Positions 44,109 through 53,516 of a stretch of DNA of 64,000 bases are shown here, piece after piece. A program made the position numbers and the translations under genes. The notes beneath the pieces are model-generated. The model was not told the origin of the DNA. It made no database searches and saw only the letters and a program-made list of their open reading frames with translations. The DNA is from G963667975 sp963677395 (GTDB lineage Bacteria; Bacteroidota; Bacteroidia; Bacteroidales; G963667975), in contig OY781965.2 of the NCBI GenBank assembly GCA_963677395.2, positions 3,844,001 through 3,908,000 of the forward strand, written 5' to 3'. Each line of letters starts with the position of its first letter. Positions within the stretch are counted from its first letter, which is position 1.

Positions 44109-46796
44109 ATGAACAAAAACGCAAACTACATACGCAACCGTCTGAGTCTTCGTGCTCCGCAAGAGGAGTCCTTAAATATATTAGCTGAACTGTACGAATT
44201 AATGCAACCTCAAAAAAATAAAGGAGTGCTGAGTTTGTCCGATATGCTTGATATTGTTAAAGGGGCTTATCCTACCTGCACCGATTTTGAGCGTAATTTT
44301 CCTTCGCTCTGTTTTGCATTGGCTACCGGTGTGGGTAAAACCCGCCTGATGGGGGCTTGTATTGCTTACCTTTATCTGGAACACGGCATTAAGAATTTCT
44401 TCGTATTAGCTCCTAACCTCACTATCTATAACAAACTGATTGAGGATTTCTCCAACCCGCTTCACCCAAAATATGTTTTTCGGGGCATTGCTGATTTTGC
44501 GCAAAATGCACCTCGCATTATCAATGGCGATAATTACAATCAGTTTTCGGGCAATGAATTGTTTCAATCCATTAATATCAATGTATTCAATATCTCGAAA
44601 ATAAACTCCGAAACTCGTGGCGGAAATCTTCCACGAATCAAGCGTTTGTCGGAATACATGGGCGAATCGTATTTCAATTACCTTTCAGGTTTGCCCGATT
44701 TGGTCGTTTTGATGGACGAATCGCACCACTACCGTGCCGACCGTGGAATGTCAGTAATCAACGAACTAGACCCTATCCTCGGGCTTGAATTTACGGCTAC
44801 ACCGCAAACCCAATCGGGCAACAAATACACCAAATTCAGGAACGTAGTGTACGAGTACAGCCTTGCCAGTGCTATTGCCGATGGTTTTGTAAAGAAACCG
44901 GCTGTTGCTACCCGAAAAGATTTCGACCCTTCGCAATACAGTGCTACTGATTTAGATCGCCTGAAACTCTTGGATGGTATTCGTATTCACGAAAATACAA
45001 AAGCAGAATTGGCAATCTATGCCCGTGATAAAGAAATTCGGGAGGTAAAACCATTTATGTTAGTCGTGGCAGTTGATACCTCTCATGCCACGCAACTTAA
45101 AGAAATGATCCAACAGGATGATTTCTTCAATGGGTATTACAAAGACAAAGTAATGGATATTCACTCCAATCAGTCGGGCAGCGAAAAGGATGAAAATATA
45201 GAGTTGCTGTTAAGTTTGGAAGACCCTGCGAATCGGATTGAAATTGTTATTCACGTAAACATGCTTAAAGAGGGTTGGGACGTTACCAATCTTTACACCA
45301 TAGTTCCGCTTCGGACTTCAGCTTCTCGCACACTCACGGAGCAAACCTTAGGTCGTGGGCTTCGTTTGCCCTACGGCAAGCACACTGGCGATGATAGTGT
45401 TGATACACTCACTATTGTACAGCACGACAAATTTCAGGATATTGTGGACGAAGCCAACAAGCCCGACTCTATTATTCGGGTGCAACACATTATCGTTCTC
45501 GATGATTCTGACGAAACTGTACAGAAAGAAATCATTACTCTAAAGTCCCAGTTTGCCGAACAATTAGAGCAACGCAAAGCAAAAGCAGAACAGCTCACAG
45601 GCGAAAAAAGAGAAAAGGAATTGATTAATATTAAACGTGATGAGTTTATTTTACCTTTTATCAACACGATAGCTCCTTATTCCTCTAGTTTCACCAAAGA
45701 GGCAATTACAACCGCTGAACACATTGAAACATTCAAGAAAGCGTACGAAAAAAAATTGCAAGCAGAGGGAAATCTTTTTGCTAAAGATGAAGTAAAAGAG
45801 GCAGCCGAAAGATACATCGCTATTGCTCAAGACTTTATTGACAATACAATTCCTATACCCCGTCTGTCCATTGTTCCTTCAGGTAAAACAAAATTGATTT
45901 TTCACGATTTTGATTTAGATACTTCCAAAATGAAATATCGACCGGGGTCGGAAGAAATCATCACTCGCGAATTGCAGTCTGGCAATCAACGCTCCATTAC
46001 CGCTGGACAAGAATTTTACAAGGAACGTTTTATCGAAAATCATCTCGTTTCGATACTTATTGAAAAACCTGAATTGTATTACGATGATCATAAAGAGATA
46101 CTCTATAAATTGACCAATCAGGCTGTTTTGCATTTTCAGTCCTATCTGTCAAATGACAGGGAGGTGGTAAATGTAATACTGAACTTCAAAATGCCTATTG
46201 CCGAACAGATTTATCAGCAGATGATGGCTCACCACGAAATCATTCACGAAGGTTTTGAGAAACCAATTATGACTGTAAAGCCTTGTTCGGAAATCAAAGA
46301 CCCTTCTATTTCCAAGAATGTTGGTGACTGTATTTATGATTATAAAGAAAATATTGAACCTGTTTCACAGATTCGGAACAAAGTATTTGGTGGTTTTGTA
46401 AAAGCTTATCACAAGCTCTATAAATTCGACAGCAAAACAGAAAAAGACTTCGCAACCATTCTGGAGCAAGACAAAGACTGTATAAAATGGTTAAGGCCTG
46501 CAAAATCGCAGTTCCAGATTTATTACGGTCGTCCTTCAAAAGAATATATGCCCGATTTCATTGTCGAAACCAACGAATACATTGCGATGGTCGAAACCAA
46601 AAAGAAAGACGACGTAGAAGCCGTTCAGGTACAGGACAAAGCCAAAGCAGCGTTAACCTACTGCATGAACGCTACCGAATACAACCAGCAAATTAATGGC
46701 AAGCCCTGGCTGTATGTGCTTATTCCGCACGATCAGGTAAAATTGAACATGAGTTTAAGTTATCTGCTAAGATCCTTCAAGAAAACCAGCTTATAA
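44109..46796 (+). CDS. Type III Res-like DEAD/DEAH helicase-endonuclease
   Basis: The 895-residue protein has motif I as ATGVGKTRLMGA (Lys77), motif II as DESH (203-206), helicase C-terminal motif VI near EQTLGRGLRLPYGKH, and at the far end a PD-(D/E)XK nuclease: YMPDFIVET ... VETKKKDD (Asp816, Glu829, Lys831). All three nuclease residues are present, so it should be able to cut. In type III restriction, Res with Mod translocates or slides from an unmethylated site and cleaves nearby. It is the last gene of the operon. No terminator was seen after it. Confidence 0.93.
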   Translation: MNKNANYIRNRLSLRAPQEESLNILAELYELMQPQKNKGVLSLSDMLDIVKGAYPTCTDFERNFPSLCFALATGVGKTRLMGACIAYLYLEHGIKNFFVLAPNLTIYNKLIEDFSNPLHPKYVFRGIADFAQNAPRIINGDNYNQFSGNELFQSININVFNISKINSETRGGNLPRIKRLSEYMGESYFNYLSGLPDLVVLMDESHHYRADRGMSVINELDPILGLEFTATPQTQSGNKYTKFRNVVYEYSLASAIADGFVKKPAVATRKDFDPSQYSATDLDRLKLLDGIRIHENTKAELAIYARDKEIREVKPFMLVVAVDTSHATQLKEMIQQDDFFNGYYKDKVMDIHSNQSGSEKDENIELLLSLEDPANRIEIVIHVNMLKEGWDVTNLYTIVPLRTSASRTLTEQTLGRGLRLPYGKHTGDDSVDTLTIVQHDKFQDIVDEANKPDSIIRVQHIIVLDDSDETVQKEIITLKSQFAEQLEQRKAKAEQLTGEKREKELINIKRDEFILPFINTIAPYSSSFTKEAITTAEHIETFKKAYEKKLQAEGNLFAKDEVKEAAERYIAIAQDFIDNTIPIPRLSIVPSGKTKLIFHDFDLDTSKMKYRPGSEEIITRELQSGNQRSITAGQEFYKERFIENHLVSILIEKPELYYDDHKEILYKLTNQAVLHFQSYLSNDREVVNVILNFKMPIAEQIYQQMMAHHEIIHEGFEKPIMTVKPCSEIKDPSISKNVGDCIYDYKENIEPVSQIRNKVFGGFVKAYHKLYKFDSKTEKDFATILEQDKDCIKWLRPAKSQFQIYYGRPSKEYMPDFIVETNEYIAMVETKKKDDVEAVQVQDKAKAALTYCMNATEYNQQINGKPWLYVLIPHDQVKLNMSLSYLLRSFKKTSL

Positions 46797-46891
46797 AGTT
46801 AATCAGAATCGTGTGCTCCCTCTTTTCTTATAGCTGAACAGAAGTATCTTCACCAAATTCAGGAAAAACAAGTACAATTCTCTTCTTTCCC

Positions 46892-46899
46892 TACCTTTG
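46892..46899 (+). promoter_or_regulatory. Promoter -7 box before the UMF1 transporter gene
   Basis: TACCTTTG matches TAnnTTTG, 28 bp before the GTG start. No -33 box was identified. Confidence 0.45.
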
Positions 46900-46927
46900 C
46901 CCTTTAAATCTCCACAACAACCTCAAC

Positions 46928-48241
46928 GTGACTACAGCGCAAACTACCGAATCGAAACGAATTATCCGAGGATGGGTACTGTATGACTGGGCAAATTCGG
47001 TATATCAGCTTACGATTGCGTCGGCAATTTTCCCGGTTTATTACAACCAGCTTACTCGCAGCGACGGCTCTGATCTGGTTAGTTTCCTCGGGTTTACTGA
47101 ACGAAATTCGGTACTTTATTCGTGGGCTATCGCGGCTGCATACCTGCTGATTGCAATCTTTTCGCCCCTGCTCTCTTCGCTGGCCGATTATACCGGACGG
47201 CGCAAACTATTCATGGGGATTTTCACCTGGATTGGAGCGCTATCGTGCGGGGCACTGTTTTTCTTTACCTCAAAAGATCTTGCATGGCTGGGACTGCTGG
47301 CGTTTGCACTGGGGACGCTGGGTTATGGTGGCAGCATCGTGTTCTACAACTCCTTTCTGCCCGTAATTGCCAAACCGGAAGATCAGGACAAAATCTCTGC
47401 CCGGGGCTATGCCATGGGATACCTTGGCGGTGTAGTATTGCTGTTGTTTAATCTGTCCATGATTTTAAAACCGGAATGGTTTGGTTTACAGAATAACTCT
47501 ATGCCCGCCCGTATTTCGTTTCTAACCGTATTTGTATGGTGGATTGGTTTTGCTCAGATTACCTTTCGTCGCTTACCCAAATATACTTTTGGACGTACAC
47601 AAAAAGAAGGCAATATTTTCTGGCATGGTTATCTGGAACTTCAGAAGGTGTATCTGGTTGTGAAACAGTCGCGGAAGTTAAGTTTTTACCTGATTGGATT
47701 CTTTTTTATGATGATGGGTTTGCTCACCGTGATGTTTATGGCTGCGGTATATGGCGAAAAGGAACTGAAGCTGAGTGCCGAATTTCTGATTGCCACCATC
47801 CTGATTATCCAATTAATCGGGATGGCAGGGTCATGGCTATTCGCAAGATTATCGGGCAGAATTGGCAATTTTCGTACACTGATTATTGGAATTGCTGGCT
47901 GGATAATTGTTTGTGTCTGGGCTTTTTATATTAAAGGAAGCAACGGATTTATGGGTGCTGCAGTATTTATCGGACTAATTATGGGCGGAACGCAGGCTCT
48001 GGCACGTTCTACTTACTCAAAAATGATTCCTGAAACAACCGATCATACCACCTTTTTCAGCTTTTACGATGTGATGGAAAAACTGGCGACCGTTGCCGGA
48101 ACATTCAGCTTTGGATTGATCGAATCCATCACCGGAAGCATGCGCTATTCGGTATTAGCAATCAGCTTTTTCTTCGTGATTAGTCTGTTTTTCATGCTGG
48201 TAGCACAACAGAAGTCTCACGCTGACAAGATGACACAATGA
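46928..48241 (+). CDS. UMF1/Atg22-family MFS transporter
   Basis: The 437-residue protein starts at a GTG. About twelve hydrophobic segments are present. The N-terminal GWVLYDWANSVYQLTI and the ADYTGRRKLFM loop after helix 2 are typical of the UMF1 (unknown major facilitator 1, Atg22-like) family. In eukaryotes Atg22 exports amino acids from the vacuole; the bacterial substrate is unknown. Late motif GGTQALARSTYSKMIPE is also family-typical. It stands alone between the restriction-like locus and a two-component system, with its own promoter box. The stop is followed by about 65 bp to the convergent response regulator. Confidence 0.87.
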   Translation: MTTAQTTESKRIIRGWVLYDWANSVYQLTIASAIFPVYYNQLTRSDGSDLVSFLGFTERNSVLYSWAIAAAYLLIAIFSPLLSSLADYTGRRKLFMGIFTWIGALSCGALFFFTSKDLAWLGLLAFALGTLGYGGSIVFYNSFLPVIAKPEDQDKISARGYAMGYLGGVVLLLFNLSMILKPEWFGLQNNSMPARISFLTVFVWWIGFAQITFRRLPKYTFGRTQKEGNIFWHGYLELQKVYLVVKQSRKLSFYLIGFFFMMMGLLTVMFMAAVYGEKELKLSAEFLIATILIIQLIGMAGSWLFARLSGRIGNFRTLIIGIAGWIIVCVWAFYIKGSNGFMGAAVFIGLIMGGTQALARSTYSKMIPETTDHTTFFSFYDVMEKLATVAGTFSFGLIESITGSMRYSVLAISFFFVISLFFMLVAQQKSHADKMTQ

Positions 48242-48306
48242 CGATTCATTGAATCGTAAATCAAAAATCTGTTGATGTATGACTCCACAATCGTAAAAAA
48301 TATCGG

Positions 48307-48999
48307 CTATCCTCCTACCTGCAAACAGTATCCGTTACCATGAATATTTTCGATGGTGATGGAAGGATCCTCTTTAAAGAGTTTGCGTAATCGGGAAATA
48401 AATACATCCATGCTGCGTGCGGTAAAGTAACTGTCGTCGTTCCATACTTTTTGCAAAGCCAGTTCACGGGGAACTACATCGTTTATATTCATACAGAGCA
48501 CTTTGAGTAATTCAGCTTCCTTTGGCGAAAGTTTCTGTATTTCATCTCCCAGTTTTACTGTTCGTTTTTTGGCATTAAAAAAATAATGTCCAATGGCAAA
48601 CTCAACAATTTCCTGCGGTACATTTCCCGACTGTCGCTTCAGAATAGCCTGAATCTTCAGCAGAAGCAGTTCTGTATCAAATGGTTTGGTTATATAATCG
48701 TCGGCTCCGGTTTTGAAACCTTCCACCATATCGGCTTTGAGGGTTTTTGCTGTAAGATAAATCATCGGGATTTCCGGGTTGAGCTTTTTGATTTCTCTTC
48801 CCAAGGTAAAGCCATCCATATTGGGCAGCATCACATCCAAAATACACAACACAAAACTTCCTTTACGGAATGCCGATAATCCGGCCGTTCCATCTGTCTT
48901 TAAGACCACTTCAAAATCATAAATTTCCAGATACGACTTCAACACGTTCCCGAAATTGAAATCATCTTCTACCAGCAATACAGTTTGTTTTGCGTCCAT
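48307..48999 (-). CDS. OmpR-family response regulator
   Basis: The ATG at 48997-48999 gives 230 residues starting MDAKQTVLLVEDD; an upstream Met at 49038 would overlap the kinase gene and add an unlikely extension. The receiver domain has the acidic pair ED near residue 10, the phosphorylation site in ILDVMLPNMDG (Asp about 54) and the conserved Lys in DDYITKPFD. The C-terminal winged helix (LSPKEAELLKVL ... SMDVFISRLRKLF) binds DNA. It ends the two-gene operon with the kinase. It resembles the RprY-type regulators of Bacteroides in overall layout. The target may include the T9SS cargo gene that is divergent from the operon. Confidence 0.93.
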   Translation of the reverse strand: MDAKQTVLLVEDDFNFGNVLKSYLEIYDFEVVLKTDGTAGLSAFRKGSFVLCILDVMLPNMDGFTLGREIKKLNPEIPMIYLTAKTLKADMVEGFKTGADDYITKPFDTELLLLKIQAILKRQSGNVPQEIVEFAIGHYFFNAKKRTVKLGDEIQKLSPKEAELLKVLCMNINDVVPRELALQKVWNDDSYFTARSMDVFISRLRKLFKEDPSITIENIHGNGYCLQVGG

Positions 49000-49000
49000 A

Positions 49001-50533
49001 TTAAAAATTATTTTCTGAAAGTGGAAAATCCAGTTCAAAGGTACTTCCTTTATGAAGTTCGCTTTTTACGCGGATATCACCCCGGAGAGCCAGGACAATT
49101 GCCCGTGCATAACTCAAACCCAAACCGAAACCCTTGATATTATGAATATTTCCGGAAGTCACCCTGTAAAACTTCTCAAAGATACGTTTTTGCTGTTCAC
49201 GGTTCATGCCTATTCCTTTGTCGGAAATCTGAATGATCACGCGCTTATCACGATTAAAAAGCAGCACCTCTATTTCGGGTGCTGAAGCGGAATATTTATT
49301 CGCATTGTCGAAAATATTGAGAAACACATTGGTCAAATGACACTCATCTGCCTGAATCATCGTGTTTTGTGCCTTATTTTCCAATCGGATTACACCATCG
49401 CGTGAAGCAAGAATCAGGCTCATTTTTTCAATAACGGCACTCAAAACATCCATCACATCAATTTGTTGCAGATCAAGGCCAAACTCTTTTTTGTCGAGTA
49501 GCGCCATTTGCAAGACCTGCTCCACATGGGCATTCATCCGTACATTCTCTTCTTTGATGATGCGGGTAAAGTAGTGAATTTGCTCCGGATCATGAATAAC
49601 CTTGGGTGTATTGATGGAGTCGGCAGCCAGTCCGATGGTTGCCAGCGGAGTTTTAAATTCGTGCGTCATATTGTTAATGAAATCGGTACGAATTTCGTTG
49701 AGTTTTTTCTGTCGCAGCATCTGGTAAATGGCTGCACTGAATGTAAAGAGAATCACCAGCATCAAAATCATACTTCCGATAATCACGTAAATCATAGAAC
49801 TGATTACCAACGAATTGCGATCAGGAATATGCACAAGCAAAATATCCTCCGGAGCAAATAAATTATCGGTAAATAATTTACGTTTGTAAACAGTCTCAGG
49901 TATTGATTGAGGAAATGCTTTGGATTTAAACAAAATACGATCCTGTTTATCTCCCGAAATCACCGCATATTCGAAGGGAACATCCAATGAAATCGCTTTA
50001 AATTCCCGTTGAAGATAGCCTCCTATTGAATCAAACGTATATGAACTTCCACGATTGATTTTATCGATACGAAAATCCTGAATAATATTCTGAAGCACAT
50101 CCCCTACTTCATTCATCTTGGATTTCAACACATTATGAATCACCAGGCGAGTATTCAAAGAATCGATGTTTTTTATAACGACCTTACTTGTTGCCGGAAA
50201 TGGCAAATTAGAGTTATTCATCAGCACCTGAGTTATCCGATGTGTATCAGAATCAGACGTACAGGCGCTTTGTGTGGAAATACGGATTGAAAGAGAGTCT
50301 GCATTTTTAACATCAGAAATCAACGTACCACAACCATTGGAGGAAACCAAGGCAATTACACTTACAGCTTTTTGTTTTTCGATGGCACGGTTGATGCACT
50401 CTTCTATTTGCTGATTGAACTTTTCACTGTTCACACTCCATGCTTGTCTGATCCAATAAATCTGAAAGGCAGCAATACCGATCAGGCAGAAACAAAGAAG
50501 TACAATTATCCAGAAAAGTCCTTTACGACGCAT
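49001..50533 (-). CDS. Membrane sensor histidine kinase
   Basis: The 510-residue protein has an N-terminal transmembrane helix (about 7-27), a periplasmic sensor of about 220 residues, a second helix (about 248-270, VIIGSMILMLVILFTFSAA) and the cytosolic kinase. The H-box is FINNMTHEFKTPLATIGLAA, the N-box lies in VFLNIFDNANKY, and the G-boxes are ISDKGIGM and GFGLGLSYA, all intact. The periplasmic sensor has a few cysteines (EECINRAIEKQ, CGTLIS, QSACTSD) that could form disulfides. It is transcribed with the response regulator, which starts one base after it, and would phosphorylate it. Confidence 0.93.
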   Translation of the reverse strand: MRRKGLFWIIVLLCFCLIGIAAFQIYWIRQAWSVNSEKFNQQIEECINRAIEKQKAVSVIALVSSNGCGTLISDVKNADSLSIRISTQSACTSDSDTHRITQVLMNNSNLPFPATSKVVIKNIDSLNTRLVIHNVLKSKMNEVGDVLQNIIQDFRIDKINRGSSYTFDSIGGYLQREFKAISLDVPFEYAVISGDKQDRILFKSKAFPQSIPETVYKRKLFTDNLFAPEDILLVHIPDRNSLVISSMIYVIIGSMILMLVILFTFSAAIYQMLRQKKLNEIRTDFINNMTHEFKTPLATIGLAADSINTPKVIHDPEQIHYFTRIIKEENVRMNAHVEQVLQMALLDKKEFGLDLQQIDVMDVLSAVIEKMSLILASRDGVIRLENKAQNTMIQADECHLTNVFLNIFDNANKYSASAPEIEVLLFNRDKRVIIQISDKGIGMNREQQKRIFEKFYRVTSGNIHNIKGFGLGLSYARAIVLALRGDIRVKSELHKGSTFELDFPLSENNF

Positions 50534-50549
50534 AATATTGAATTTGAAG

Positions 50550-50557
50550 CAAATTTA
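50550..50557 (-). promoter_or_regulatory. Promoter -7 box of the two-component operon
   Basis: On the minus strand the bases read TAAATTTG, matching TAnnTTTG, 17 bp upstream of the kinase ATG. No clear -33 element. Confidence 0.4.
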
Positions 50558-50752
50558 GGGTATAGAATCTTAAAAACGGTGAAGGATTAACACAACCTTC
50601 ATATTCTTTAACATTTTGTTATATTGCAACATCATGGCAATCAACAATTTTCATTTTTCATGCGTAATAAAGAGAGTCAAAAACATGCAAACTTTAAGAA
50701 AACGTTGAGTTAGTTTTGAGAAAAGTTAACCTCTAAGGGAACGTCACAGCAC

Positions 50753-50760
50753 TAGTTTTG
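50753..50760 (+). promoter_or_regulatory. Promoter -7 box of the T9SS cargo gene
   Basis: TAGTTTTG matches TAnnTTTG, 29 bp before the ATG at 50789; a second TAGTTTTG occurs at 50711-50718, a spacing of 42 bp (about four DNA turns). The missing -33 box suggests an activator, possibly the divergent response regulator. Confidence 0.45.
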
Positions 50761-50788
50761 TTCCGTAAAACATTAAAATCCAAACACC

Positions 50789-51733
50789 ATGATTACACAC
50801 AAAATCAGATTGTATTTAGCCGGAGTTTTATTAATTCTGCTTACACAGCTTATCAGTTGCAGTGCACAGGCACAGAACCAGGTAAAAGTCAAAGTGATCA
50901 ATGATAACAACGGATCCGTCATCACTACCGACACAACTTTCGAAAACCTGAGCGAAATCACCACTGTTTTAAAAAGTCTTGACCTTGATTCGTCCATTAT
51001 CGAAACTATTCAAAGTACCATTAACATCGAAAATCCAGGTGACCTTGAACAGGGAGAAGATAACCAGAATATTACGATTAATATGAATGATGAAGATTTG
51101 CCTGCAAATGCTAAAATAAAAGTAATTAAGCTAAAATGCAACACAAATCCTGACTCAGCAGTGTATCTTGACGGTGAGAATTGCGAAGATGTCATCAGGA
51201 TGATTCTGAATGAGTTACCCGAAGGCGCCAATCTAAAAGAAGGAAAGTGTATCCAAATTTTCAGATCCGACAAGGATACATTAATCCAGATGAATGATGA
51301 TAGTTTGATCCACAAAATCATATTGAAACTTGATGATAAAGATCTCCCAAAATGTAAAAATCCAAAAGTAATTGTCAAAAAGCGTATCATTATCCTGAAA
51401 GCCGACATTCGCGATGCCGATGACAAAGAACTGTCTAAACTCGGCTACAGAGAGCCAATCGGCACACGTAATCTGCTTGAACCGGAAGAACTCAGATTTT
51501 CACCCAACCCAAACAACGGACAGTTTCATCTTGAATTCAGATTATCTGCAAACGAAAATGTAAACATCAGAGTGGCAAGTAGTAATGGAAGGATTGTTTA
51601 CAAAGAAGAAGTAAAAGATTTTAGTGGAAGTTACTCAAACGACATCAACCTGGGTAACAGCGAAAAAGGAATCTATCTGCTCGAAATCAAACAAGGGAAA
51701 AAGGTAATTGTAAAAAAGATTGTTGTACAATAA
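50789..51733 (+). CDS. Secreted protein with type A T9SS C-terminal sorting domain
   Basis: The 314-residue protein has an N-terminal signal (ending SCSAQAQN; a lipobox-like LISC is also present) and a C-terminal T9SS type A domain of about 75 residues: FSPNPNNGQFHLEF, then SSNGRIVYKEEV, ending GIYLLEIKQGKKVIVKKIVV. The middle is acidic, Asp/Asn-rich and contains no known enzyme motif. It should be exported and attached to the surface or released by T9SS. It is divergent from the histidine kinase gene, so it may be the main target of that pair or its signal source. Function unknown. Confidence 0.85.
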   Translation: MITHKIRLYLAGVLLILLTQLISCSAQAQNQVKVKVINDNNGSVITTDTTFENLSEITTVLKSLDLDSSIIETIQSTINIENPGDLEQGEDNQNITINMNDEDLPANAKIKVIKLKCNTNPDSAVYLDGENCEDVIRMILNELPEGANLKEGKCIQIFRSDKDTLIQMNDDSLIHKIILKLDDKDLPKCKNPKVIVKKRIIILKADIRDADDKELSKLGYREPIGTRNLLEPEELRFSPNPNNGQFHLEFRLSANENVNIRVASSNGRIVYKEEVKDFSGSYSNDINLGNSEKGIYLLEIKQGKKVIVKKIVVQ

Positions 51734-51756
51734 TATTTCTTTAAGCTATGAAAACG

Positions 51757-51788
51757 AAAAGCCACCTTTCATATCAGGGTGGTTTTTT
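51757..51788 (+). terminator. Intrinsic terminator after the T9SS cargo gene
   Basis: AAAAGCCACC (51757-51766) and GGTGGTTTTTT (51778-51788) pair around a loop of about 11 bases, with a six-T run. It lies 23 bp after the stop at 51733. Confidence 0.78.
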
Positions 51789-51929
51789 CATTTTCACAAA
51801 GGCGACTCTGACTCTCCACGGTAGTCACTATTGAAATATGTTTTCCGTGAAATACCAGTATGTTTTTTCATAATACCAAAATTAACACACCATAAGACCC
51901 TGATTTTTAACAATGAACGATTATGGGGA

Positions 51930-53459
51930 TTATCTGATCAATTGGTATTTCACACTTTGAACTAACCTGTTATCCGTGAGTTGCACAAGGTATATTCCAA
52001 CAGGTTGATTACCGAGGTTTATGTTAAAATCTGATGATGTGATTCCATCCTGTTCAAAAACCATCTTTCCATTCATATCGAAAACCCGAATCGTTTTTCG
52101 GTGGTTGTTTTCAAATGCTGAACCGGATAAACGGATAATTCCATTTCCCGGATTTGGATAAATTTTTAAATCGGAAATAGTTTGATGATTTTCAATAACA
52201 GAAGTAAAATTGCCATTTACATCTGTTTTTATAAACAGCAAATCCCAGGGGCTTCTGCTACCAACAGGCATATCCCTGCGCGAAACAACCATAAACAGAC
52301 CACCGTCCTGGGTTGCTTTCATGCAAATCAACCGATACTCCGCATCACCTCCATATTGCTTACTCCATACCAGTTGTGGCGGATTTACATCCAGATTCCA
52401 TTTGTAGTAAAGCAAAAAATTTGCAGAATCGGATTCAACCCAATAATTACTTTTTGAATTAATAGAGGTAACATAATAGGTAGTTGAAGGATTCACAAAA
52501 TCAAGGCATTCCGTAAATTGAGATTGTTCTCCTTCGTTTTTTCCGGTAATACCAAATGATTTATAGCTCACGGGAGCCGCTTTTGAATTAAATATCATAA
52601 ATGCGGCATCTAAATCATTACAACTGTAGTTATTACATTTGAAACCACCTGCAACAAATAAGGAGTCATGAAACGTGTGAAAATCTCCCACCGGATAAAT
52701 TAAATCATACGCAGTATTAAATTGGATACAAAAAGAGTCAGTAGCAGTTAAAGTGTTAGGGTCATACATATAATACATTTTATAATCATAGCTTGCTACG
52801 ACAATTTTACCATTTACATATCTAATTCTATTAGAAAAGTCAAAGTGCTTGTTAGTATTTTGAATTATTTTCTTACCGTTCATATCAGCTTTTACAAACA
52901 GTGTATTTGCATTCTGAAACGGATCAATCGACCATAAATAGATGGAACTACTATCGTAGGTAACTGAAAATAATATATACATTTTATTGATATTACTATC
53001 AATTATCGAGATCGAAATTAAATCGAAGTCTTTATTAAATTTAATCAAATCAAGCTCTTTTGTGATGGAATCCGTTGATTTTGAAAACTTTTTATCTTCC
53101 ACATATCGAACCCTTGAGGCACCGATTATGTAAATCGTATCCTGTTTGACAAACATAAACTGGGGCGAAAAACTTTTATTTAAAGGAAAAAAGGGAGAAA
53201 TAGAGTCTTTACTTATAAATAAAGAATCTGTAAATATTCCATTTTCAATTTTTTGAAGATATGTTTTTATTATGCCAAAATCCATGGTGGTAGTATCAAC
53301 TTCCGTTTGCCCCATTAACATTACAATAGAGCTATCACTAAGTTCACAAATTTGATTCGTACCGCAATAATTATTATATTGCTTGTTCAGCGTAAAAGGT
53401 TGACTTTTCGCATGGAGTATAGAACACAAAATAATCAGAATCAAAGAAATCTTCTTCAT
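51930..53459 (-). CDS. T9SS-sorted surface protein, tandem paralogue 3
   Basis: The 509-residue protein has a signal peptide (MKKISLILIILCSILHAKSQ) and a C-terminal T9SS type A sorting domain (LKIYPNPGNGIIRLSG, VFDMNGKMVFEQDG, PVGIYLVQLTDNR). Between them is a beta-rich region with no recognised enzyme motif, perhaps a beta-propeller (repeated short strand pattern with Asp-Gly turns and PVGDFH, CNDLDAAFMIFNSK). It is the last of three closely similar genes on this strand. The C-terminal two thirds are nearly identical to the other two, while residues about 60-220 vary. Probably surface-exposed; binding or adhesion is inference. Confidence 0.82.
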   Translation of the reverse strand: MKKISLILIILCSILHAKSQPFTLNKQYNNYCGTNQICELSDSSIVMLMGQTEVDTTTMDFGIIKTYLQKIENGIFTDSLFISKDSISPFFPLNKSFSPQFMFVKQDTIYIIGASRVRYVEDKKFSKSTDSITKELDLIKFNKDFDLISISIIDSNINKMYILFSVTYDSSSIYLWSIDPFQNANTLFVKADMNGKKIIQNTNKHFDFSNRIRYVNGKIVVASYDYKMYYMYDPNTLTATDSFCIQFNTAYDLIYPVGDFHTFHDSLFVAGGFKCNNYSCNDLDAAFMIFNSKAAPVSYKSFGITGKNEGEQSQFTECLDFVNPSTTYYVTSINSKSNYWVESDSANFLLYYKWNLDVNPPQLVWSKQYGGDAEYRLICMKATQDGGLFMVVSRRDMPVGSRSPWDLLFIKTDVNGNFTSVIENHQTISDLKIYPNPGNGIIRLSGSAFENNHRKTIRVFDMNGKMVFEQDGITSSDFNINLGNQPVGIYLVQLTDNRLVQSVKYQLIR

Positions 53460-53516
53460 AATATTAAAATTTACGTGCCATAAGACCCTGATTTTTAATA
53501 ATGAACGATTCGGGGA

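Noticed and set aside
37814..46796. DISARM or BREX assignment for the restriction-like locus
   Set aside because: No drmA/drmB, pglZ, brxC or pglX homologue is present; only the SNF2 helicase is shared in type.
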